NCBI GenBank assembly: GCA_963849095.1
Contig: CAWKGA010000009.1
Location: 434,001-498,000, forward strand
Direction of reading: 5' to 3'
DNA: 64,000 nt
From: JASHUC01 sp963849095
Lineage (GTDB): Bacteria; Pseudomonadota; Gammaproteobacteria; Steroidobacterales; Steroidobacteraceae
Shown: positions 38,183 through 45,706 of the stretch, one piece after another
Layout of the letters: every line of letters starts with the position of its first letter
How positions within the stretch are numbered: position 1 is the stretch's first letter
Program-made: the position numbers and the translations under genes
Notes under the pieces: model-generated
What the model was told of the DNA's origin: nothing
Seen by the model: the letters and a program-made list of their open reading frames with translations, nothing else
The model's database searches: none

Positions 38183-39146
38183 GGGTCCGTTGTTCGATGC
38201 CCTGAGCTACGGTCGTCGTGGGCCCGGCCGGCGTGACCGCCTGTCGCCGGCACACCTCCAACAGATCGCGCGCACCGTGTTCCGCACACCGGAAGTCATG
38301 GTCAAGATCTTGCCGTCGGCTGCCAATTCCGTGGCAGCGGTGCGCAAGCACCTGGCATACGTTGGCCGACAGGGCGACGTCGAGCTGCAGACCGACGACG
38401 GGCGGCACTTCCAGGGCCGTGAAGCCGCCGAAGACCTGATCCAGGATTGGGACCTCGATCTGGCAGAGTGCCAGTCGGGTCTTGGCCAATCTCAGGGTCG
38501 GCCGGTGCCGAAGCTCGTGCACAAGCTGGTATTTTCGATGCCGGCCGGCACGCCGGCAGACAAGGTGCTGCTCGCGACGCAGGAGTTCTGCCGCGAACAG
38601 TGGGTGCTCAAGCACCGCTACGTCATGGCTCTCCACACCGATGAGCCGCACCCGCACGTCCATGTGATCATCAAGGCGGTCAGCGAGCAGGGTGAGCGCC
38701 TGGACATCCGCAAGACCACCCTGCGCGAGTGGCGCGAGGAATTCGCGAGCCACCTGCGTCGCGTCGGCGTCGCCGCCAATGCGACCCCCCGCGTCTTGCG
38801 GGGGGAAACCCGGCCGCGGAAGTCTGATGCGGTCTATCGTGCCGCTCGCCGCGGCGTGTCCACCCACATGCTCGACCGGCTTGAGGCGACGGTCATCAAG
38901 CCCCACGAGCCGGACCGGATCGAGGACCTCGCTAGGAAGCGGGTCCGCGAAACACGGCGCGCGCTCGAGCGCGGATGGGACGCCGCGGGCGATGCGCTCG
39001 AAAGCCAAGGACAGGCCGCGCTGGCCAAGCAAACCAGGTCCTTTGTCCGCGACCTGCCGCCGGCGAGGACGGAAAAGGAATGGCTCATGGCGGGAGTCCA
39101 ACTGCGCCGCAGCCGGCCCACCCCGAAGCTGGAGCGGTCGCGGTGA
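38163..39146 (+). CDS. Relaxase/mobilization nuclease (MobA/VirD2-like)
   Basis: A 327-residue relaxase that would nick the island's transfer origin and pilot the strand through a helper secretion system. Motif III HPHVHVIIK (H163, H165, H167) supplies the metal-binding histidines; motif I is probably in VRKHLAYVGRQGD, where the tyrosine is the nucleophile candidate; and LREWREEFASHLRRVG is the following conserved helix. Unlike large MOBP relaxases it has no helicase or primase domain. It overlaps mobC by 20 bases. No coupling protein or type IV secretion gene is present. Confidence 0.86.
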   Translation: MRNRIPEGPLFDALSYGRRGPGRRDRLSPAHLQQIARTVFRTPEVMVKILPSAANSVAAVRKHLAYVGRQGDVELQTDDGRHFQGREAAEDLIQDWDLDLAECQSGLGQSQGRPVPKLVHKLVFSMPAGTPADKVLLATQEFCREQWVLKHRYVMALHTDEPHPHVHVIIKAVSEQGERLDIRKTTLREWREEFASHLRRVGVAANATPRVLRGETRPRKSDAVYRAARRGVSTHMLDRLEATVIKPHEPDRIEDLARKRVRETRRALERGWDAAGDALESQGQAALAKQTRSFVRDLPPARTEKEWLMAGVQLRRSRPTPKLERSR

Positions 39147-39384
39147 TGTCCCGCGCCCTGGGTAGCGAAAAGGCCCCGCCCTATGCACGCTGGTGCGGTG
39201 GCGTCGGTGCCGGGCAGGACCTGAACTACCTTTCCCCGGCTAAGTCGAGGCCGAGAGGCTTTGAGAAGCCGATGGGTCAGGATTTTCGCGTTGCGCGAGA
39301 CGCGATATTGTGTCGCCAGTCATGCCCAGACTCAGTAATCGCCAGCCCACTTTCGAGCCGCAGGGTATTTGACTGGAGCCGCCT

Positions 39385-39990
39385 GTGCCAGCGACACCGC
39401 GACCAAAAGCCATTGCCCTGCGAATCGAGCTACTCAACGTCGCTCCTTTAGTCTGGCACCGCGTGCTGGTGTCGAATCAATCAACGCTCGCCAGCCTGCA
39501 CAACTACCTGCAGTGGGTGATGGGCTGGATGGACACACACGCGCACGAATTCCAAGTGGGTGCGGGCATCGTCGCGCCCGACTGGTGGATTCACGAAGTT
39601 GGCCTCGACTCAGACACCTCCAACTGCCGAGACGAGCGCCGCGTGTCGGTCGCAGCCGTCGCCGGGGAACTCGGCGTCGGAGGCGAATTGGAATACCGGT
39701 ATGACATGGGGGACGGCTGGCGGCACCGGATCGTCATCGAATCGCAGCCGTCGCACTGGTCGAGCATTGATCTACCGCTGCCGACTTGCGTGGCGGGCGA
39801 GAACGCCTGCCCGCCGGACGACGTGGGTGGCCCGCCCGGCTACACGCTGTTCCTCGAGATCCTCGGGGATCGCGAGCACGAGCAACATGAAGACATGATC
39901 CGCTGGATCGGCGGCGTCTTCGACCCCAAGGGCTTCGATCTGAACCGGCTCAACCGGGAGTGGCGCGGTACGAAGAAGCGCGGGCGTTGA
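39385..39990 (+). CDS. Plasmid pRiA4b ORF-3 family protein
   Basis: A 201-residue protein of the family named after a plasmid pRiA4b ORF. The signature is clear: LRIELLNVAPLVWHRVLV, LHNYLQWVMGWMDTHAHEF, YRYDMGDGWRHRIVIE, CVAGENACPPDDVGGPPGY, and WIGGVFDPKGFDLNRLN. No enzymatic function is established; the gene is frequent on mobile elements. GTG 39385 is the start, giving MPATPRPKAIALRIELL. It lies 238 bases after the relaxase; that spacer has no gene I can support. Confidence 0.88.
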   Translation: MPATPRPKAIALRIELLNVAPLVWHRVLVSNQSTLASLHNYLQWVMGWMDTHAHEFQVGAGIVAPDWWIHEVGLDSDTSNCRDERRVSVAAVAGELGVGGELEYRYDMGDGWRHRIVIESQPSHWSSIDLPLPTCVAGENACPPDDVGGPPGYTLFLEILGDREHEQHEDMIRWIGGVFDPKGFDLNRLNREWRGTKKRGR

Positions 39991-39999
39991 TCTTCGTGG

Positions 40000-40164
40000 T
40001 CATCGCGCCACAGGCTTGGGCCAGAAAAAGCAAGGGCCTCCGAGGAGGCCCCGCGCCCAGCAGCCGAAGTCGCTGGGGAAGTCGTGCGATGAATAATACC
40101 AGCGTACGCGGTACGTGCGAAAGCCGATGACAGCGGCGAGGAGCAGTAGAACGACCAACTTCAT
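40000..40164 (-). CDS. Tiny putative exported peptide (54 aa)
   Basis: A short frame on the minus strand with ATG at 40162-40164 and TGA at 40000-40002. It begins MKLVVLLLLAAVIGFRTYR, a good signal/anchor sequence, and continues with RVRWYYSSHDFPSDFG and a Gly/Trp/Phe-rich tail (ARGLLGGPCFFWPK). AAGG lies nine bases upstream of the ATG. It follows the integrase gene in the same direction. A GC-rich hairpin (40034-40051) lies within its codons. Coding status is uncertain. Confidence 0.38.
   Translation of the reverse strand: MKLVVLLLLAAVIGFRTYRVRWYYSSHDFPSDFGCWARGLLGGPCFFWPKPVAR
40034..40051 (-). terminator. Hairpin with T-rich tail on the minus strand
   Basis: GGGCCTC (40034-40040) pairs with GAGGCCC (40045-40051). 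Read on the minus strand it is followed by TTGCTTTTTCTGG, as in an intrinsic terminator, and would end transcripts from the integrase. It overlaps the 54-codon frame, so one of the two calls may be wrong. Confidence 0.45.
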
Positions 40165-40221
40165 GGGTATTGCCTTCGGCGAGCGCCGTGACCTTGAACT
40201 CTTGCTCTAATAACTGGCTCG

Positions 40222-41454
40222 TCACGCCGCCTGAAACGCCTTCCCGAACCGTCCGATCACGACCTTCCTCCCCTCCTCGATCTGCGCGTCCACCAGGTCC
40301 GCCCACCACTGCAGCATCTCCTGGCGCTGGGCGAGGTACTCGGCCTTGTTGTAGACACCCCGCACGCCCTTCTGCTCGTGCGCGAGCGCCTTCTCGATCC
40401 AGTCGGAGTTGAAGCCCGCCTCGTGCAGCTGCGTCGAGGCGGTGCGGCGAAAATCGTGAATCACGAAATCCCGCACGCCGAGGTCGAGCGAGCGGATCGC
40501 CTGATTGAGCGTGCTGTGGGCGATCGGCTCCTTCAGCGTGTTGCGGCTCGGCAGCACCCACTGCGACTTGCTGGCGAGCCCCTTCAATTCCTCGAACATC
40601 GCCACTGCTTGTTTGGACAACGGCACCAGGTGCGGCTTGTCCTTCTTCATACGCTCCGCCGGAATCAGCCATTCCGACTTTTCGAAGTTGATCTCGTCCC
40701 AGCGCGCGCCGATCAGCTCGCCCTTGCGGATCATGCACAGCACCAGCAAGTGCAGCGCGAGCTTGTACTGCCGGCGGATGGAAGACTGGTAGATGCCGCG
40801 CAGCAGCTGGCCGATCTCCTGCTGGCTCAGCGCCACATCGCGGCTGCGTGCCGTCGCGATGAACCGCGCCTCGATGGCGGCGGCCGGGTTGAAGCGCGTC
40901 TTGCCGCGAGCGATTGCGTAGGCGAAAAGGCGCTTGATGACGTTGCGGGTCTGCAGCGCCATCTGGTCCGCGCCGCGAGCTTTCACAGCGTCCGTAATCG
41001 CGAGGATGTCCGGAATGGTGACGTCGGCTACGGGCTTGTCGCCGATAGCGGGCAGGACGTCCTTGTCGAGGACCCGCCGGATGTTGCGCGGCGCGCTGTT
41101 GGTGCGGCTCACGACATCGGCGTACCAGAGGTTCGCGAACGCCGCGACCGTGTCGGTGGCGCGCCCCGCCTGTGCGGCCTTCTCCACCTGCTTGGCAGCC
41201 GCCGGCGACTGCCCATGGGCGATGAGCGCCCGGCACTGCTCGCGCCACAGGCGGGCCTCGGCGAGCGTGTGCGCGGGGTATTCGCCGAGAGTCACCTTCT
41301 CCTTGGGCGAGCCGCGGCCGCCTTGCCGGTACTGCATGCGCCAGACCTTTTTGCCGCTCGGGTGCACCTCGATGTAGAGCCCACCACCGTCGGCGATCTG
41401 GTAGGCGCGCTCTTTCGCCTGCGATCGTTGGAGTTTCGTGTCATTGAGCGCCAT
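40222..41454 (-). CDS. Tyrosine integrase of the island (P4/DUF4102 type)
   Basis: A 410-residue site-specific recombinase expected to catalyse integration and excision at the 22-bp repeats. The N-terminal DUF4102 arm-binding domain is seen in QIADGGGLYIEVHPSGKKVWRMQYRQGGRGSPKEKVTLGEYP. The catalytic domain has LVLCMIRKGELIGARWDEI (first arginine), HDFRR (H333, R336) and nucleophile Y368 in GVYNKAEY. The ATG at 41452-41454 is preferred for its AGGGGG ribosome-binding sequence five bases upstream. The gene reads inward from the right repeat, which starts 77 bases from the start codon, with candidate arm sites in between. Confidence 0.93.
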   Translation of the reverse strand: MALNDTKLQRSQAKERAYQIADGGGLYIEVHPSGKKVWRMQYRQGGRGSPKEKVTLGEYPAHTLAEARLWREQCRALIAHGQSPAAAKQVEKAAQAGRATDTVAAFANLWYADVVSRTNSAPRNIRRVLDKDVLPAIGDKPVADVTIPDILAITDAVKARGADQMALQTRNVIKRLFAYAIARGKTRFNPAAAIEARFIATARSRDVALSQQEIGQLLRGIYQSSIRRQYKLALHLLVLCMIRKGELIGARWDEINFEKSEWLIPAERMKKDKPHLVPLSKQAVAMFEELKGLASKSQWVLPSRNTLKEPIAHSTLNQAIRSLDLGVRDFVIHDFRRTASTQLHEAGFNSDWIEKALAHEQKGVRGVYNKAEYLAQRQEMLQWWADLVDAQIEEGRKVVIGRFGKAFQAA

Positions 41455-41478
41455 GCGTGCCCCCTGGAAATCGACCCC

Positions 41479-41517
41479 GTGCCCCATGGCTATCTTCTGA
41501 CCCCCTAAATGGGGCAC
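41479..41517. promoter_or_regulatory. Candidate integrase arm-binding sites
   Basis: GTGCCCCAT at 41479-41487 and ATGGGGCAC at 41509-41517 form a perfect 9-bp inverted pair. They have the same core as the half-sites in the attachment repeat 14 bases further right. The cluster between the integrase start and the right repeat fits arm-type or core-type binding sites. The first copy overlaps the longer possible integrase reading frame. Confidence 0.45.
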
Positions 41518-41530
41518 AGAGAGACGCTAC

Positions 41531-41552
41531 ATGGGGCACCTATGGGGGCACA
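41531..41552 (+). repeat. Right attachment-site direct repeat of the genomic island
   Basis: Identical over 22 bases to 25142-25163. It lies 77 bases upstream of the integrase start and 110 bases beyond the mnmE stop, so the island does not use the mnmE 3' end itself. Confidence 0.85.
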
Positions 41553-41662
41553 ATAACAAGGCTGCCCATGGAGGGCAATGGACGAAGGTGGGGAAAAATG
41601 CCTTGAAACTCAGCGTTTCTCGCACACTCGGCGGTAGTCGCTGGACGTCTCCGGACGTCTCG

Positions 41663-43048
41663 CTATTTTCCGATGCAGAAGCTCGAGAATATCCGTCCTA
41701 GCAGATCCTCGCTCGTGAGCTCACCGGTGATCTCGCTCAGCGCCTGCTGAGCCTCCCGCAGCTCCTGCGCCACGAGCTCGCCCGCGCGCCGCTCCGCGAG
41801 CTCGCGCGCGGCGGCGTCAACGTGTAGCCGGGCCCGCGCGAGCGCTTCCAGATGGCGCTCCCGCGCGGATACCGTGCCGGCATCGAGCGTGTGGTAGCCC
41901 ATGCAGGATTTCAGGTGCGAGCGCAGCGTGTCGACTCCCTGGCCGGTGAGCGCCGAGAGCGTGATGCGCGGCGGACCGGACTGCGTGTCGGCGATGGGCA
42001 GGCCGGCCGCCAGATCGCACTTGTTGAAGACCAGCGTCACCGGAATCTCCGGCGGCAGGCGGCTCCGCTCGCCCTGGTACGCCGCGCCGGCGGGATCGGC
42101 CACCGTGTCGATGACGAACAGCACGCGGTCGGCGCGGGACATCTCCGACTGGGCGCGGCGGATGCCTTCCTCCTCGATCAGATCACCCGCCTCGCGCAGG
42201 CCCGCCGTGTCCAGTACGTGGAGCGGCATGCCGTCGATGTGGATGCGCTCGCGGAGGACGTCGCGCGTGGTGCCCGGAACGGGTGTCACGATCGCGGCAT
42301 CGTAGCCGGCGAGGCGGTTGAGGAGGCTCGACTTGCCGGCATTCGGCCTTCCGGCGATCACGACCGTCATCCCTTCACGCAGGAGCCGGCCCTGGCGCGC
42401 GCTCTGCTCGACCGCCTCGAAGTGGTCGCGCACGGAGTCGAGCCGCCCGGCAACCTCGGGATCGGCAAGGAAGTCGATCTCCTCCTCCGGAAAATCGATC
42501 GCCGCCTCGACGTAGGTCCTCAAGTCCACGACGGCCTCGGTGAGCGCCTGCAGCATCGAGGAGAGCTCGCCCTGCAGCGAGCGCATGGCGGCCCGCGCCG
42601 CCTCGCGCGAGCCGGCGTCGATCAGGTCGGCGATCGCCTCGGCCTGCGCGAGATCCACCTTGTCGTTGAGGAATGCGCGCTGTGTGAACTCCCCGGGGAG
42701 CGCGCGCCGCGCGCCGAGCTCCACGGCGCGCGCGATCAGCGCCTCCACGACGACCGGACCGCCGTGCCCGTGAAGCTCGACCACATGCTCGCCGGTGTAG
42801 GAATGCGGCTCGGGGAAGTAGAGGACAAAGCCAGCGTCGATCGGCTGCTGGCTTCCGTCGAGGAAGCGGGCGAGCGTCGCGCGGCGCGGCTGCGGCAGCT
42901 CGCCCGCGATCGTGACCGCCATCTCCGGAGCCTGCGGCCCGGACAAGCGCACGATGCCGATGCCGCCGCGTCCCGGAGGCGTCGCCGCCGCGACGATCGT
43001 ATCGACGCCGATCTCAGCCCGAGCGTTCGTCGCGTCACGGCGCACCAT
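41663..43048 (-). CDS. mnmE: tRNA modification GTPase MnmE (TrmE)
   Basis: Partner of MnmG in wobble-uridine modification. N-terminal formyl-THF-binding domain (DTIVAAATPPGRGGIGIVRLSG), helical domain, and inserted G domain with G1 GRPNAGKSS, G2 GTTRD, G3 DTAG and G4 NKCD, ending with the invariant CIGK that carries the catalytic cysteine. The ATG at 43046-43048 gives 461 residues, near the E. coli 454; the longer frame adds an Arg/Ala-rich extension. It begins 26 bases after the yidC stop and is part of the rpmH-rnpA-yidD-yidC-mnmE transcription unit. Confidence 0.96.
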   Translation of the reverse strand: MVRRDATNARAEIGVDTIVAAATPPGRGGIGIVRLSGPQAPEMAVTIAGELPQPRRATLARFLDGSQQPIDAGFVLYFPEPHSYTGEHVVELHGHGGPVVVEALIARAVELGARRALPGEFTQRAFLNDKVDLAQAEAIADLIDAGSREAARAAMRSLQGELSSMLQALTEAVVDLRTYVEAAIDFPEEEIDFLADPEVAGRLDSVRDHFEAVEQSARQGRLLREGMTVVIAGRPNAGKSSLLNRLAGYDAAIVTPVPGTTRDVLRERIHIDGMPLHVLDTAGLREAGDLIEEEGIRRAQSEMSRADRVLFVIDTVADPAGAAYQGERSRLPPEIPVTLVFNKCDLAAGLPIADTQSGPPRITLSALTGQGVDTLRSHLKSCMGYHTLDAGTVSARERHLEALARARLHVDAAARELAERRAGELVAQELREAQQALSEITGELTSEDLLGRIFSSFCIGK

Positions 43049-43073
43049 GCGGCCGATTCTACCCGCTCCCGCG

Positions 43074-44804
43074 TCAGCTCTGCTTCTTGCGCGCGGCGGC
43101 GGCCTCGACACGCCGGTTGATGTTCCATTGCTGCGCGATGCTGAGGACGCTGTTGGTCAGGTAGTAGAGCACCAGGCCCGCAGGAAAGAACGCGAAGAGC
43201 GCCGACATGGGGATCGGCATGAGCATCATCATCTTCTGCTGCTTGGGGTCGGCCGTGGTCGGACTGATCTTGAACTGGACGAAGCTTGCGGCGGCCATGA
43301 GCGCGGGCAGGATGAAATACGGATCGCGCGAGGAGAGGTCCTGGATCCACCCGAAGAAGGGCGCCTGGCGCATCTCGACGCTTCCGAGCAGGACGTAGTA
43401 GTACGCGAAGAAGATCGGGACCTGCACGAGCATCGGCAGGCACCCCGCGGCGGGGTTCGCCTTCTCGCGCTTGTACAGGTCCAGCACGGCGCGGGTGCTC
43501 TTCTCCTTGTCGTCCTTGTAGGTCTCCTGGAGAGCTTTGATGCGTGGCCCGAGCAGTCTCATCTTCGCCGTCGTCCGGAAGCTGGCCTCCGAGAGCGGAT
43601 ACAGCGCGAGCTTGAGCAGGAAGGTCACGACGATGATCGCGAGCCCCCAGTTGTGCAGGAGGCCGTGGACCTGCTCCAGAAGCCAGAACAGCGGCTTTGC
43701 GAGAAACGTGAACTTGCCGTAGTTCGCGACGAGGTCGAAGTGGGGCGCCGTCGCCGCGAGCTGCGAATTGAGCGTCGGGCCGACGAAGAGGCGGAAATCG
43801 AAGCTCGCGGTGGCGCCTGGGCTGACCGTCTGCTCCGGACCGGCGGTGGCGAGGGCGAACTCATCGCCGTCAACGTTGAGCGTGTACCGATAGGGCTCGC
43901 CCGACGGGGGCACGACGGCCGACACGAAGTCGTGCTGCGGTGCGGCGAGCCAACCGTCCGTCACGTCGAGCGCGAGGTGCTGGTTGTCCGCGCTCGAGAC
44001 CTTGAGCGTCCGGTACTTCGTGCCGTCGTAAAGCGCTGGGCCGCGAAAGGAGTAGCGCTCCGAAGGATCGCTGAAGTACGAGGTGTGTATCGGTACGTCG
44101 TAGCGCAGAATCTGCGCATAGGGCGCCGCCTGCCAGGGCGTGTCGCCACGGTTGTCGACCGTCTGCTGCAAGCCGATCTGGTACTTGCCGCGGTGGAAGA
44201 CGAAGGTCTTCGTGACAGTGACCCCGTGCCCGTCCGTCCAGGTGAGCGGCACGCGCAGCTCGTCGCTGCCGTCCGCGAGCCCGTAATCGGTCCCCGCGCT
44301 CGTGAAAGAGGCGAGATGGGTGGGCCGGGGCTCGGAGCCGGGTCCCGTGAGTCCGGACTGAAGCACGTAGAGCGTACTGGGGCTCGCGCGATTCTCGAGC
44401 TGTACCGGCTCGGGCTTGCCCTTGACCAGCGGGTACTTGAGCAGGTCGGCCTGTACCAGCGTGCCGCCTTCCAGGCTGATGCGCACGCTCAGCACGTCGG
44501 TGTGCACGCCGATCGTCGGACCTTCCGGCACAGCGGGCGCGGCACCGGCGGCTGGAGTGCTCGCGGACACTGCACCCTGGCGCGTCCCCTCGCCCGCCGC
44601 CTTACCGGCGCCACCCGAAGCTCGAGGAACGCTGAAGCCGAGGCCGGGCGCGCTCCCGCCGGGCGAGCCTGCGCTGCGCGCGGTCTCGGACGGGGAACCC
44701 GTGCCGGGTACCGGCCCGTAATCGTGCACCCAGGTCTGGTAGTTGATCCACAGCGCCATGCCGAGCACGCACCACAGAAGGAAGCGGGGGTAGCTGCTGG
44801 TCAT
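43074..44804 (-). CDS. yidC: Membrane protein insertase YidC (Oxa1)
   Basis: Inserts and folds inner-membrane proteins with or without SecYEG. It has 576 residues: an N-terminal anchor (FLLWCVLGMALWINYQTW), an Ala/Gly/Pro-rich linker, the large periplasmic P1 domain (about residues 100-350), then five conserved C-terminal helices including WGLAIIVVTFLLKLALYPLSEAS and AAGCLPMLVQVPIFFAYYYVL. The cytoplasmic loop has the family KMRLLGPRIKALQETYKDDK segment. The ATG at 44802-44804 overlaps the yidD stop, which decides the start. Confidence 0.96.
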   Translation of the reverse strand: MTSSYPRFLLWCVLGMALWINYQTWVHDYGPVPGTGSPSETARSAGSPGGSAPGLGFSVPRASGGAGKAAGEGTRQGAVSASTPAAGAAPAVPEGPTIGVHTDVLSVRISLEGGTLVQADLLKYPLVKGKPEPVQLENRASPSTLYVLQSGLTGPGSEPRPTHLASFTSAGTDYGLADGSDELRVPLTWTDGHGVTVTKTFVFHRGKYQIGLQQTVDNRGDTPWQAAPYAQILRYDVPIHTSYFSDPSERYSFRGPALYDGTKYRTLKVSSADNQHLALDVTDGWLAAPQHDFVSAVVPPSGEPYRYTLNVDGDEFALATAGPEQTVSPGATASFDFRLFVGPTLNSQLAATAPHFDLVANYGKFTFLAKPLFWLLEQVHGLLHNWGLAIIVVTFLLKLALYPLSEASFRTTAKMRLLGPRIKALQETYKDDKEKSTRAVLDLYKREKANPAAGCLPMLVQVPIFFAYYYVLLGSVEMRQAPFFGWIQDLSSRDPYFILPALMAAASFVQFKISPTTADPKQQKMMMLMPIPMSALFAFFPAGLVLYYLTNSVLSIAQQWNINRRVEAAAARKKQS

Positions 44805-45046
44805 GACCGCAAGGCAGGGCGCGAGGGGGGATTGCCGGGAGGTACGGGGTCGTATCCGCCCGGGTTCCAGGGATGACAGCGGCCGATCCTGCGGATGCCG
44901 AGCCAGCTGCCGCGGACGACCCCGAAGCGGTGGATGGCCTCCCGCGCGTACTCGGAGCACGAGGGATGGAAGCGGCACGCCGGTCCGAGCAGCGGGCTCA
45001 ATGTCCACTGATAAAGGCGGATCAGGATCTCGGCAACGAGGCGCAT
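44801..45046 (-). CDS. yidD: Membrane protein insertion efficiency factor YidD
   Basis: An 81-residue peripheral membrane protein that aids YidC-dependent insertion. Family features are all present: an amphipathic N-terminus (RLVAEILIRLYQWTLSPLLG), the cysteine-rich CRFHPSCSEYA motif, and RCHPWNPGGYDPVP at the end. The start ATG at 45044-45046 lies inside the rnpA 3' end (25-base overlap), and the stop overlaps the yidC ATG by three bases, a common arrangement. Confidence 0.95.
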   Translation of the reverse strand: MRLVAEILIRLYQWTLSPLLGPACRFHPSCSEYAREAIHRFGVVRGSWLGIRRIGRCHPWNPGGYDPVPPGNPPSRPALRS

Positions 45047-45411
45047 TGCTCTTTCACTCTGTCCCACAGCGTATTGAGACTCGCGCGGAGCTGGTCGTTC
45101 CGTGCCCCGCGGACCCCCCCGCGCGCGCTCACGACGACATCCACCAGGGGCAGGTCGTGCTGGCGCAGCCGGAACGTCTCTCGAATCACCCGCCGGACCC
45201 GGTTGCGTTCAACCGAGTTGCCGACCGCCTTCGTGGCGACCGCGAGGCCGAGCCGCGCGCAGCCGGCCCCACTCGGGCGCACGGTGACTGCGAAGAAGCC
45301 GTCACCGAGGCGCCGTCCGCGCGCATAGACGGCCTCGAAGTCGGATTTCCGGCGCAGGCGCCGCCGTGGCGGGTGCCTCAGGCGCTCGAGGCCGGCGCCT
45401 CGTGATGGCAC
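45022..45411 (-). CDS. rnpA: Ribonuclease P protein component
   Basis: A 129-residue basic protein subunit of RNase P, which matures the 5' ends of tRNAs. RKSDFEAVYARGRRLGDGFF matches the N-terminal domain, and the RNR motif (SVERNRVRRVIRETFR) forms the RNA-binding helix. The GTG at 45409-45411 gives an 11-residue lead before the conserved core. It lies 11 bases after rpmH on the minus strand. Confidence 0.94.
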   Translation of the reverse strand: MPSRGAGLERLRHPPRRRLRRKSDFEAVYARGRRLGDGFFAVTVRPSGAGCARLGLAVATKAVGNSVERNRVRRVIRETFRLRQHDLPLVDVVVSARGGVRGARNDQLRASLNTLWDRVKEQCASLPRS

Positions 45412-45422
45412 GCGATATCGGC

Positions 45423-45557
45423 CTAGGGAATGAGCTTCCTTCGACCCTTCGCGCGGCGGCGGGCGAGGACCTTGCGGCCGTTCGCCGTGGCCATACGCGC
45501 GCGGAACCCGTGCGTGCGCTTGCGGCGCACCTTGCTCGGCTGGTACGTACGCTTCAT
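45423..45557 (-). CDS. rpmH: Ribosomal protein L34
   Basis: Forty-four residues starting MKRTYQPSKVRRKRTHGF and ending RRKLIP, a near-universal L34 sequence and length. ATG at 45555-45557, TAG at 45423-45425. It is the first gene of the minus-strand unit leading to mnmE. The 149-base spacer to dnaA (45558-45706) must hold divergent promoters; I saw no good DnaA-box cluster in it. Confidence 0.97.
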   Translation of the reverse strand: MKRTYQPSKVRRKRTHGFRARMATANGRKVLARRRAKGRRKLIP

Positions 45558-45706
45558 CGTCCGGCGGCTCTACAAAAGGGCGGCAAGGCTAAGCCGTCCA
45601 CGTGCAGGGTGTCAATACGGCCGCTCTTTAAGGTGAGACCACGGCGGGTATAGACTGCGCGTCCTTTTCCTCGAAGCCCGTCGATTGTCGCGGGAGGCAA
45701 TGCTCC

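Noticed and set aside
41646..41682. 3' end of mnmE as the island attachment site, as in SGI1-type elements
   Set aside because: The mnmE end (CIGK and stop) is not part of the 22-bp direct repeat, which lies 110 bases downstream; I saw no second copy of the mnmE end at the island's left edge.
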